Shown: piece after piece, positions 35,611 to 47,492 of the stretch
Position numbering within the stretch: position 1 is the stretch's first letter
How the letters are laid out: each line of letters opens with the position of its first letter
Assembly: GCF_014805685.1 (NCBI RefSeq)
Contig: NC_060896.1
Coordinates: 9,567,389 to 9,631,388 of the forward strand
Direction: 5' to 3'
From: Silurus meridionalis
Taxonomy: Eukaryota > Chordata > Actinopteri > Siluriformes > Siluridae
DNA length: 64,000 nucleotides
Translations under genes and position numbers: made by a program
The notes under the pieces: model-generated
Told to the model about the DNA's origin: nothing
The model's database searches: none
What the model saw: only the letters and a program-made list of their open reading frames with translations

Positions 35611-38600
35611 TGATCATAAACTGTTCTGTTTATATGCTATTACAGTTAAATAAATAGAATGGCTCTAACTTATATAAAAAAAAACAAATAAAATATTTCT
35701 CACAAAAAGATTTACCATATTTCCAGTGTTTTCCTATCTGTTTCATTTCATCATACCAGTCCCTGTGTAAGTTGTTGCTATGGAAATGTATCAGAAAATG
35801 TGTTAGTGTGTCATCTTCTGACAAATCGTGATTTCAGTAGCACTGTTGGATAATTTTAGGGTAATTGATCAATAATGTGTAACAGTAACATCACCATGCC
35901 TCGTAGTGCACAGCTTATAGTCAGTAATATAGTTATTGTATTTTTTTTCTGTAATGTATAGGTTTGTAGCTTTTATTTTGTTTTGCTGTTTGGCTGGGTT
36001 TAGGGATTAGCCAAGCATAATATTTTTTAATGTGTGATTTTGTAGAGATGCTTCTTCTTCTTTTTAATCTGTTTAGGGAATACATTTAATTTTTCATACC
36101 CATAGTTGCTTTATAAATGTGAAAGCAAAGTAAGAGAACATGCAGAGTCTAAAATAATTATAAGGAAAACACAAAACAAAAAAAAAAGATTACAAAATAC
36201 AAAATTGAAAGGTCAGCAGAGACCTTTAAAAGTAAGTTGCTGAGGATGTACCACAGTGGAGTAGCTGGTCACAGTACCACATTAACTCCACCTCTGTGAA
36301 CACTGCGGCCAGGAGCGGCAGAGCTGCATAAGCACAACACAAAGCAATAACAGTCACCTAATGGTACAGAGATCCAGAGACTGCTCAGAACGAGTGCACC
36401 AATCAGCACAAATTGAGAGCCGAAGGAGCAGTGCAGAAAACTTCACTGACTTCGAGGGAAAGCAGTGTACACTCAGAAAATGATCAGGTGCAGCTTGCAG
36501 TTCATTGCTATCATGAAATGGAAGATTGGAGAACAGAAAGCAAAGGAAGTACAGTAATGACAAAAGTACAAACAGAATAAAAAAGAAACACAAAACAAAA
36601 GCAATGACACAGCATGTTCTGTGGATGTATTAAACACACACACACACACACACACACAGACACACACACATTTCTGTGATTACTAGACACTGGACACCTC
36701 TTTTGTAGGTAATTTGTGCAAGTGTTGTAGTTATAAATCTGTGAGCCATGTAATGATTTGTGAAGAGAACTCAGCAATCATTCAGGCAAATTTTGTTTAC
36801 CACATATACTTATCTCAAGGCAATCATCTGAACCAAGGAAAAACACTTAATTTACTGCAAAAACATCTGAGATCTTCAAAAAATTGGAGATCTTCAGTCG
36901 ACACTCATTCATTATCATAAACATTTACTTTTACACAATCATTTTCTATTCAGTTTAAAATGAGACTGCATGATGATTTGACTACAGTCATGTGTCCTAT
37001 TTTTACTTGACAACTTATTCCTAATTTTCCAAATGCTCTGGCTGGTGAGAAGTATAATCAGGGAGAAGTGCAACTTTATCTGAAGCACCACTTACAAAGT
37101 GTCTTACACTTGTTTATTTTCTCTTAAACTCCCCATGAAGTGCTTTAAAATGCACTGGTTGTTCGATGTGCTGATGTAATTTACACTGAAACAGGAAATC
37201 AGGGTGGGACATGGTGGGACATATCAAGTGGCTCTGCTTTTTTCTCAGTAGTTAAGTGAGTATCGCTCAGGCTAAGCCTGTCACGGTTAATAATAAATAA
37301 AGCACACATGATGGAATAGCCAAAAACACATTCACGACTGATGCTTGCTGATATTTTTTTTTCAGCAACATCAAAAGCTGATTTTCAGAATGTTGGGGTG
37401 GGACACTTTAGATTTTAAAGAGAATTTGATTGGGAAAAAATTCTGTTGAAAAGCTGAACTGTCAATTGATGTCTTCAAAATCATGGATCCATATCGGTGA
37501 TACTGTAATGTGTTTATCTGCAAGCGCAAACTCTCATTGTTTTAGAGCACACACTGTCTTATATATAAAACCTTCAAGCTAATTTATTTATACTAAAAGC
37601 CACAAAAACGGTTATTTTTGTGATTGCAGTGTAGTGTTAATTTACTGCTTTTAGAGAGCCGAATTGACAAAAGATAAAGAAGGGTGACAGTGGAGCCACG
37701 GTTTAAATTGGATTTGGCTGAATGTAGAGAGGATCAGTTGTTTGTCTCTTGTAACCCAGCAGGATGTCTGTCAAGAAGGGAAGAGGAGACAATCGTGCAA
37801 TGGCAACACAAAGAGAATAGTATGTAAGGTTTTAAAATGGATAATTTAAATGTGTTTTTCCTCAGGTAGGGCAAAATCAATATAGAGTCCTTTAAACACA
37901 CGAAGAGGGTTGAGAAATTAGATATTGCGAATAATCCAGGAGTCTTTGGGCCTATGTTTTCTCCCACTGGCAAATTTGCATGTGTATGTGTGAATGCCTG
38001 TCCCTGGCTGTGGTGTAGTGCCAGGTTCATAAAGGGAGATTGTTATCTTCAATAAAATTTAGGGCTTTTGTTTTAGGACACTGGTAAAAAAAAAAAAGTC
38101 TGCTCTTTTTTCTGATTTAGAGAGACATTTAGTAAGTAAGTGCCACTTGTGTGCAACCTTCAGTCAGCCAAAGAGTCTTTCTCATACCTACACAACCATT
38201 GCAAATGCATAACTAAAGATGTTTCCTCAAATTAGCAGTTTTCCTGGGAATGCATTAGTAGGAAAATAATAAATGAAACTGATTGATAATGCAGTTTTCT
38301 ATTCTAACAAGCAAAAGAGAGCTGGCAAAAAAAAAAAAAAAACATCTTAGGAAAGAAAGGAGAAAGAGAGGTATGCTATTTCCCTATGACATTGGATCAT
38401 TACTCTTTTACAACCATACACTTTAAAGCCAGACAGAATTGAATGCATTGAAAGGATGTTCAGTATGAGCATATTTTGAAGAAGAGTATTTGGATGAGCA
38501 CAGTACAGTCTTTATGATTACAGGAGCAGGTCATTGCCTCAAACATTTAATCAAAACCAGAATCTTGTAATTGTCTGTTGTTATCTAATAAAACTGCTTA

Positions 38601-38712
38601 ATTTCAAATATTCAATTAGGCTTCAGTAAAATGAATAGTAAATTATTCTCGCTGTAACTCGTGTTTGACATGGGCTAAAATTTTATTTAGCTGTTGGGCA
38701 ATGTCACAAAAA

Positions 38713-38719
<7 letters not shown>
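35611..38719. other. Intron DNA, no gene seen
   Basis: About 3.1 kb with a CA array at 36634-36670. The open frames here are low-complexity or unsupported. Confidence 0.4.
36634..36670. repeat. CA microsatellite, interrupted
   Basis: CA units with one GA interruption (CACACAGACACACA). Confidence 0.9.

Positions 38720-38771
<52 letters not shown>
38720..38771. repeat. AT microsatellite
   Basis: About 26 AT units preceded by a short GT run. Confidence 0.95.
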
Positions 38772-38776
<5 letters not shown>

Positions 38777-38975
38777 TATTTATTATGACATTTGTATATT
38801 AACTGTTAGCTTTGTTAATGATGAAATTGTCACTCCAAACCTCTACATAATCCAATAAGGCTATTTTGGGTCACATGGATTCATTGGCAAAGATCAGTTG
38901 CTGTGATCTCATGTTAATAGTGACATGTTAATAAATGTGGTTTCGATTCTGAATATTTAAATAGATAAATGGGTG

Positions 38976-39376
38976 CACTATATGGACAAAAGTATCGGGA
39001 CTCTTGGATTTTCTCTCCATATGTGGTTCCTCCACAACCTTTTACAGCAAAATTGGATGCACATATTGGTAAAGCATGTTTACATTTTTACTTCACTTGA
39101 ACTAAGAGACCCAAACCTGTTTTAACATGACAATGCTTTTTTGAACAAAGCAATCACTTTTGAATTGAAGACCTTCAGGATGAATTAGGATCAACTGGAA
39201 CAGACTGAAACCCAGGCGTCCTCACCTACATCAATACCTGGCTTTACTAACTCTTGTGGCTATAAATCTTCACCTTCCCAGAAAAGTAGAGGTTATTATA
39301 ACAGCAAATGCGGACTAAATGTTTAAAAAAGCACACACAAATGTTATGGTCATGTGTCCACAAAGTTTTTTTTTAC
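38976..39376 (+). mobile_element. Short Tc1-type element, copy 8
   Basis: Left end CACTATATGGACAAAAGTAT is near consensus. The middle is shortened and the right end fades after GTCATGTGTCCACAAAG into a T run. Confidence 0.8.
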
Positions 39377-40356
39377 AGATAGATGAATGGATTGAGGGAC
39401 GAATGGACAGACAGATAGATATCATCTGGCATTATGTTATATTAATGCTTATTCAGTAATGTCAGTGCATTGTATTCAGTGTGCCTTTATTTAAAATGTA
39501 TATTGTAGTGACAGGAGGTGAATTCTCCTCATAGTTAAATGAATAATTTATTTTTAAATGAAATGAAACATGCTTTCATCACCTCTCTATACTCGAGTTT
39601 TAATTAAAATTACAGCACGGATTGGGGACCTGCACACAATAATGAAACCGAATGGTATGTGAGAGCAGAAAAACCTTTATGGATATGGATAATGTGAATT
39701 GGCGGTGGTGGGCGGGGGCTAACACCCATTTATCCATCTGTGTGGCTCTTTTTCCTCCCTGCTCCGGCAGATGGTAATCGGCGCACTCTAGGTGGTTTAT
39801 TTCTCACTTTACACATAACATCTACATTCAGAATATAAATATATGCAGTGACAGCTGGTCATACCTTCTTAATCACTGCTGATGACCTGTTTCAGATGTG
39901 TCAGCAAATCTGGCTGATAGATATCAGCTTTAAAGGGCAGTTTATGCTGTGTAATCACCTGGCATGACTGTGACTGCAAATCTATAGTGTGGGCTGGAAC
40001 AAAATAAGTTCCTGTGACAATTTTGTTGTGTGTTGGTGGATGTTTCTTCTAGCCATTCTTAGTGCTGTTGTGCATGCTCCACAAAATTCACATAAGTGAA
40101 TATCAGAAATGAAAATGTATATTTATGTCTTTTCATCTTTAAAAGGCTGTTGTTAGCCTGCTAGCAGTTATGAATGCCATTGTGTCAAATGAGTTGCAAG
40201 TGATCTGAATGTGTATCTCTTTGCTTAGCATTTTCAAGGTAGCTAACTGATATTATTTTTGCAAGTGTAAAAGAAAACTGAAGTGTTGCTTATGCCGATG
40301 AAGGACGTTCTTAGAGTAGTGAAGTTCTTTCACACCGTTTGTTCTTTTTTTTTTTT
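39377..40356. other. Intron DNA, no gene seen
   Basis: A GC-richer block at 39690-39800 (GGCGGTGGTGGGCGGGGGC) may be regulatory or a CNE. There is no direct support beyond composition. Confidence 0.35.
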
Positions 40357-40650
40357 ATATTCATAATTGTCATTGAAAAGCTGCCATGCTTTTACACCTA
40401 TTTGCATAATAATATATGAAACATTTACAGATGCTAAAATTTTCTCACCATTAAGCGTTTCACATTATGATATTACACATTCAATTGTGTGACTGGGTAA
40501 GGAAGGAAAGTGTCAATGTGTCCTAGCATACCTGTTAGCACAGATCAGCTTCCTGCCACTGTTAATCATTTCAAATTAGCGGAACAAATGTCACTAATTA
40601 AACTTTTAATTTACTGCCACATTTTATGAGTAAAGCTTTTTTTTTTTTTT
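40357..40650. repeat. Perfect tandem duplication, unit 1 (294 bp)
   Basis: From ATATTCATAATTGTC to TGAGTAAAGC plus a 14-T run. Every base outside the T run matches unit 2 on reading through. A 12-T run precedes it, so the junction lies in poly-T on both sides. The unit itself is not a recognisable mobile element. It contains several ATTA-type homeodomain cores and octamer-like ATTTGCATAA. Confidence 0.92.
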
Positions 40651-40943
40651 ATATTCATAATTGTCATTGAAAAGCTGCCATGCTTTTACACCTATTTGCA
40701 TAATAATATATGAAACATTTACAGATGCTAAAATTTTCTCACCATTAAGCGTTTCACATTATGATATTACACATTCAATTGTGTGACTGGGTAAGGAAGG
40801 AAAGTGTCAATGTGTCCTAGCATACCTGTTAGCACAGATCAGCTTCCTGCCACTGTTAATCATTTCAAATTAGCGGAACAAATGTCACTAATTAAACTTT
40901 TAATTTACTGCCACATTTTATGAGTAAAGCTTTTTTTTTTTTT
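40651..40943. repeat. Perfect tandem duplication, unit 2 (293 bp)
   Basis: Same sequence as unit 1, ending in a 13-T run and then unique sequence GCGATATATGCC. Identity outside the homopolymer means either a very recent duplication or an assembly duplication anchored in the T runs. Confidence 0.92.
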
Positions 40944-41073
40944 GCGATATATGCCTGCTTTTGCAGCCGAACACTTAACAGCCTTGCACTAATTAAAAGG
41001 CAGTATAGTGCTGCCAAGCAATTAGGTCATGGTTGAGTCAGAAGTAGTAAAAATAATAGTTTTCTGGGTGCTA

Positions 41074-41610
41074 CACAATATGGACAAAAGTATTTGGACA
41101 CCTGACCTTTCCAGTCATATGTAATTTTGTCCCAAACTGTTAACACAAAGTTGAAAGCAATAAATTGTATAGAATGTCTTTGGATGCAGTAGCATAAACA
41201 TTTCCTTTCACTTGAAATAAGAAACAGAAACCTGTTCCAGCATGGCAATACCCTTCTGCACAAAGTGATCTGATTTACATGGTTTGTAGTGGAAAATCTT
41301 TATCCATACTGGAAACGCAATTTGTACTGTACATGTGCGAAAATGTCTGTACTTCACCAAATAGAATCGATAGTAAAGAACTATTTTGGATACGGATCGG
41401 GAAATGTCAACCAGTGCAGTGTTACTAATAACTGAAACTTTCATAGATTGTTTTGATGTACTTTAGACAGAAAGTAAATGAATTTGTGCACATGCGAAGT
41501 ACAAATAGTGTTTCAAGTAGTCACAGGCCTGCTATAGAGCTTTGACATCAACCCTATTGAACACCACTGGGATGATTTGGGATGCTGGCTGGAACCTAGG
41601 CTTGGACCTA
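41074..41610 (+). mobile_element. Short Tc1-type element, copy 9, with internal insertion
   Basis: Left end CACAATATGGACAAAAGTAT preceded by TA. Family similarity stops near AGTGGAAAATCTT (41298) and resumes near GGCCTGCTATAGAGC (41527), so about 220 bp of unrelated sequence is inserted. The transposase block reads DINPIEHHWDDL. The right end is lost. Confidence 0.75.
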
Positions 41611-44600
41611 GACTTCTCCAGGAAGTCTTTCCTGTTCTACAAAGTACCTTGACCAGAAATCTTAAAAAAAAAGATCTTTTTTTTTTAATTTAATTATACA
41701 GTAATGCCTTTATCCTGCACAACAGGGTCACATTCTGGTACTGTCATTTGTATGATGTACTCTCAGCAGGAAGCCTGGGCACTTTAAGAAGTCCAAGTGA
41801 TTCACAAGAATGTAGGGGGCCTAAGAGGAGTGGCAGCATAGTCTGAAGCGTGAGAAGCGTGAAGCACCATGTCAATCTGCAAATATAGCTCTGAAATGTG
41901 CCTGTCCACTTGGAAGTGATACGTCCATGTCAAAGCGTGTGCGCCAGGGCATGATGGATGAGGCGCGCACACCAATCAATCATAAGTGTTCCCATTTCTC
42001 ATAATAGATCAACATTCAACGTTTCGCTGCTGCCAAAGGCCCTCAAACTAAAGGTGCAAGTTCAAGAAGGCCAGTAGTGTCGTAGCCGTGTCCGAGCTGC
42101 AAACTGCTAACCCCGCCCTCTTTCCGAATGTGCATGTTGCACAGGCAGACTCTTATGCAGCACAACAACCAGTGCCAGAGGGGAGAGTAATAAATAAAAG
42201 ATTTAGTTGTTTTCCAATCACGCCAGGCAAGAACTCTGGCGTGTTTAAATATCTACTCAGGGTCAGTGCACTTAAGCTGCCATATGTAGCACTTGGATAA
42301 GGGTTGGCATGAATTTGCATTTGGATCATATGCTCTAAAACAGTCTATATCTCACCGACACAGAGGTCTGAACCAACCCAAGCAGAAACACTTTATTTCT
42401 TACTGTGCCAATAAAATGCCCTGCTGTGACTGGCCTTATGGTTGATCAGCCAGCTATGCAAATTTGGGAATCAAAATTGCACTTTACAGATTTGCTCAAT
42501 TCTTGCTTTTTTCTCCATTGTGATTACAGTGTCCACTGCCTGTGGTGCTGCTCGCAACGCTACCATAATGTGTCCTTATTCCCACATATGTAGGTATTTA
42601 TAAAGTGTTTAGAACACAATGAAACCTTCACAAAGATGCAAATGTGCCTGGCATGAAGAGATTTTCCACCTCGCATGAAGAGATTTGATGTAATTTAGAG
42701 CGATATTGAAAATGCCCCTCTCTAATACAGTTGCCTGAAGGAACACATTGTATAATGATTATTTGTCATATGCTTAAATCATGCAGCAAGATTCTTATTT
42801 TTTACAAATAGAAATTTGAGGTCTATTTTGGGTTTTTACTGAAAAATACAATCAGGTGCAAAGCAAGCCATCATGCTCAGTAGAAAGATTTATAATTATC
42901 TGTCAAATGTAGTGCGAAAAAAACATGGATGAAGGTCTTTTTTTGTCTGAACACAATGCTTAGGGGCTTTAAGGTCTTGTTTCAACTGTAACATTGATTA
43001 TTATTCACTCCAGTTTATTTAGTATTATTCTGAAAGTTCACAGCCAAGTAAATCATGCTCTTTTTTTTATTTAAGAAGCGTATAAATTGCATGTTGACTT
43101 ACAACATGTTTACTTGCTTAGATCCTGCTTTGCCCTAGCAACATGCTCTTTCCCTGACCTCAGAATGTTGACTTTTAATTTAGCAAGTATAATCTGTATA
43201 AAAATTGTGTGCTATATCGGGCTATATCATGTCTCTTGGAATTGGTATTCAGATTCTGTAAGCAGTATTGATCGTTGTCAAAGGAGACCAGTATCAATCG
43301 GTTAGGCTGGGGCAGAATTATTTCACCATCCACATCAATTTGCTTATAAGAAATGCCTTGAAGTGGCTTATTTGAAGAACGATATGAGCAATGATATGAA
43401 GAAGCCATGCTGGGACTAATTTCTTTCTAACTCATACTGTACTGTAGGTCTATACAGCTCAATTCCTTATGGTATTATTCTAAACCCTAATAGCTTTATT
43501 CTCAAGCAATTCATTAGATATGATATTTATCTAGTTTCAGCCCCCCCAGCCATCATTGAATATTTTAGATTTCTATCTGTTTTATAAAGCATGTTTCCGC
43601 TGAGAACAGCACTACCTTATCGGTCCTCATCAGTCCCTACATGTTCATTTGACATTGTCAGGGCCTACCACAGGACAGCGCATTGCCTGTAGGTCAGATG
43701 GTGTACTAATTGGCATCCTGGCAGAGCCCAGTGAGATGAAAGGTGCTGGATGAGCACATAGGCTCATCCTCTCTACATGCTTTTTTTTCTTTTTTTTCCA
43801 TTTCTATTTTTTAACAAAAAATTGGCATTATTATTTGGCTTCCTGCTACAAAACCACACATTTCCTGCTTGTCATGTTGGTGGAAAAAAGGACATGTGGC
43901 CACTGGGTAAAATGAATGAGGCAAACACAGACAGTGTTTGTGGATGGAGTGATGGTTATCTGTAGGATTTAGAAGAAGGACAGATGGGAACTGCAGGCGG
44001 CATGTTTGAAAAAATTACAAGTGATTTATTCAGGCTTTCTAAAAAAAAAGAAGGAAAATATTTAACAGATTAATGAAAAAGAACATCTCAGTGTGACAAT
44101 GAGAGTATTTGTTTGATGAGCCACATTTAATACGCAGAAGCACTTTGCGTGTGTTACTTCGAAATTCGATATTTTGTACCCATTTGCTCTTGAAATGCAT
44201 TGGCCTCAGTGGCTAAAGGTAAAATTCAGGGCAATGTGAGGTGATAAAGTTGCGAGATTGTGCTTTTTCCGTTAATCATCTTTTATTCATACCGTTTCTG
44301 CATGAAACATTCAGAGAGATGAAACCTTTAGAGACAGCACACAACACTTCATTCACTTCACCCTAAAGTTATGCTCCAAGGTTTGCTGCTGCTCTGTTTT
44401 TTTTGGTGTATGGCTTGTTGGTATGGATTTATGCCATTGCTTTATAAGGTAAATATGTCATTAGGAAAAATTATCATTTGGCAAAACTGAAGGCTGAGTC
44501 CTTTTTTCTTTCTGTTCGTGTAAAGCAGGGTATTCAGCTTAATTTTGTTCAACTTTTAGTTAGTTTAGTTACAAAGTTCTGAAAAAACAACAAATAAAAC

Positions 44601-45614
44601 TGTATAAATATTGTGTACATGACCAGTTTCATATAATAGCATATAATTGCAGTAACCAAATTGCTTTTAACATAAAAGTATACTTTTATAGACTTGGGGC
44701 TTGTGGGAGAAAAGGACTAGAATATAAGAAAATATCACATACTACTTAAAAAGTTATGCTCCTGAGAGTCTATTAAAAACCGTATGTAGAATTTATTACA
44801 CAATAATGCATCAAGCAAGAACATGGTTAAACTGGTAGCTATGAGCTGGCCTTACGCATTATCATTTAGCTCAAGAAGCAAGGTTCGTGAAAAGGAAATA
44901 GTTAAAAAGCTGTCGTTATTTTATTATCATGTACTTTTGGCATCCTTACATACCATACACTCTCATGATAAGAGCATCTGTTTATTTGATTGTTATATTA
45001 TCTAATTAAACCGCCACACTGACATTTACCTTTGTCAAATATGATCTTTTATTATTTGTAGCAATTACATATAGAACAGAATCCGAGTAGCGTAATTGCC
45101 CCGATAGTTATATAAGTGCCAGTCTTAAAGTTCAACAGGAGGAGCATGTTATGTAGTCGTGTTGCCAGCATTCTTTTTCCCTTCTTCTTCACTTCATTTG
45201 TTATCAGACAGATAGGATCAAATTGTTGCTTTTCCTTGTACAGATAGACAACACTAATCCCAAAGCCATACAACAAGCATCAGATTAAATGTACTTTAAT
45301 CAGTCTTGATCAGACACCTGCTTGTGCTACATTCAAGGCTTCGTGATTTATCTTTAATTTCTTTTGTAAGGGCTCTTATTGGTCCACCCTGTTAATTTAT
45401 TTCCCATTTGTTAGCCTCCGTATGAGCCTACAAGAACTGAGATCCAATAAAATAAGTTGTTAATGAAAATGATCCTCGGATTCATTTAGAGTGCATCTCA
45501 TCAATCAAATAGTTCTCCTAGGATAAAAAAACTAGGGAAAGTAGTTGTATTTAAAGTGCTCTTAGGACTTGTGAAAAAGCGATTTAGAAGCCATTATGAA
45601 GTCATTTCAGTCAT
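41611..45614. other. Intron DNA, no gene seen
   Basis: About 4 kb without a recognisable repeat or exon. A short direct repeat GCATGAAGAGATTT occurs twice at about 42652 and 42675. CG-richer patches lie at 41920-42130 and 43590-43740. Confidence 0.4.
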
Positions 45615-45790
45615 TCATTCATCTTTAGTAAATCCTTGTAAGGCAGGTAGTGAATCCAGAACCTGTTCCAAGAGTACTAGGAGCGAGGCTGGAAAACACT
45701 TTGGATGGGATGCCAGTCTAATGCAGGGTAAACCGATATTTATACAAATATACACATCTAGCACCAATTCACCTACTGGAATGTTGGTGA
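45615..45790. repeat. Common fish retroposon fragment
   Basis: GTGAATCCAGAACCTGTTCC, GAGGCTGGAAAACACTTTGG, ATGGGATGCCAGTCTAATGC, AGGGTAAACC and CACCTACTGGAATGTT follow the order of a sequence repeated across catfish and other fish genomes. The overlapping open frames on both strands come from this repeat. Confidence 0.6.
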
Positions 45791-47245
45791 CAGCAAGCCA
45801 GAAAAACTGTCTGGAGTCAGCAAGCTTGTGCTTAGTGTAAATCCAGAGTCCTGCACTTTGCTGCCAGGAATTGAAATAAATGAGGATTTTTAGCAAATCC
45901 GCCTCAATGTTTCCTATTTTGTTTGGTATGAGATGCTTTTCTGCTCAATGTGGTTGTAAACACTTGTTATTTACCTTTTTGTCACGTCAAACCATTCTCC
46001 TCTCATCTCCCAGGTCAACAAGGATTTTCCGTCCTTAGAAATGCTGCTCGCTGAGTTTCTTTGTTGTTTTGCACAACATTGTCCTGTGTAAACACTGTAT
46101 GAGACTGTAGAGTTTGAAAACCCCAGGAGCTCAGGTGTTTCTGTAATCTTCAAACCAGCCTGTCCGACCATAACATCCATACTACGAAAAAGTCAAAGTT
46201 CAAATCTTTCCCATTTCGATGTTTGTGAACATTAACTGAAGCCTTTGCCAAATGACTGACTGATTGAGTAATTGCATGAATGAGTAAATGTAAAGCAGTT
46301 TCTGGTAAATACATTTTTCCAACAGGAAATTGGAAGAGTAATGACATTTTGACAAGGGAAGAGTCAATGTGGGTTTTCTTTTTAAAATCACTGCTGATAG
46401 GTTGGTTTGCCTCTACCCTTAATTATAAGGCTCCAGCCAATTGATTGCTTTTTATATTAACAAGGTATCATTGCCTGCTGTGGATTCTTTCTTCCACCTC
46501 TCTGCAGAGGCCCCTGGCAAGGCAATGCCTCAGCTGCTCCGATTTGATGATGAGAACAGTTGCTTTGCACTGGTGCCGTATTGTTTGGAGAGATGCCTCA
46601 TAAAGGGTGCCTCTCCAGACCCCCCCCTCTTTCTTAGAGGCCAATTCAGCCTTCTAAATATACCCACCATCAGCTGAGAGCCTGGCTGGACTTCATCTGA
46701 CCTTACAGCGTGATGTAGGTTAGAGACCCCCTCCTAGATTTACAGGCACAGACACAGGCCCCACAGCCAGGCTTGGGAAATAGCTGTAGCACTTGACTAC
46801 TCTTGTCATAACATCTTGTTTAACAGTCACTTGTAAACACAATCATATAAAAAATCACGTAAAAAAAAAAGAATTCAAGCAACTACACTTATTCCATCAG
46901 ACCACTTATTAAAATCTCCACATACCAAAGCACAAGCCTCTGGGGCTTAAACAATGTATGTGCATTTTTTCTGAGCTCAGTTGTTCAACATAGCTATAGT
47001 TCCAACCAGATTAATAACCATAATGCATTGCATTGTCTGTCTTGATTAAAATATTTAGACATTTTCCTACATCAAATCTACCAGCATTGCCATCAATAAA
47101 CCAGTGTTTTATATCACTTCTGTGTATCTGCATATTTGTGCACAGCACAGCACAATCAGTAAGACTGGAACAAAAAGGTTTTTAACAGAGTTAAATATCA
47201 TATTTCAAATGTATTAAAGAAATTTGGTTAATTATTTTTACTATA
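45791..47245. other. Intron DNA, no gene seen
   Basis: 46480-46740 is higher in complexity and GC than its neighbours (GCAATGCCTCAGCTGCTCC) but shows no exon with sound splice sites. Confidence 0.35.
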
Positions 47246-47492
47246 TACAAGGTGGTATCAAACAGTTTTGAAACTAGTTTTGTAACATGCCAACAGATGG
47301 CAGCACAAGGCTGCACACACAGTCACAGGGAGCACCAACTTTCATAAGTCAATGTGCCAAAAGACATCGTCCTGTGTACATCGGGATCTGTGCAGCTGGT
47401 GTTATTCAGACCCCGTGCATTACCACGTCCGCTATTCTGACCACGTACACACTCTGTCAGCAAGCTTTTCTCAGATGTGATACCACCTTGTA
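47246..47492. mobile_element. Mariner-type MITE, about 245 bp
   Basis: Perfect inverted ends CAAGGTGGTATCA (from 47248) and TGATACCACCTTG (to 47490), flanked by TA on both sides. Length and TA duplications fit a mariner-type MITE. Internal sequence (ATGCCAACAGATGGCAGCAC) resembles the 5' non-coding part of a fish mariner element. There is no transposase. Confidence 0.85.

Noticed and set aside
37015..37110. Possible third copy of repeat family P
   Set aside because: Only short patches fit; the order of blocks is not kept.
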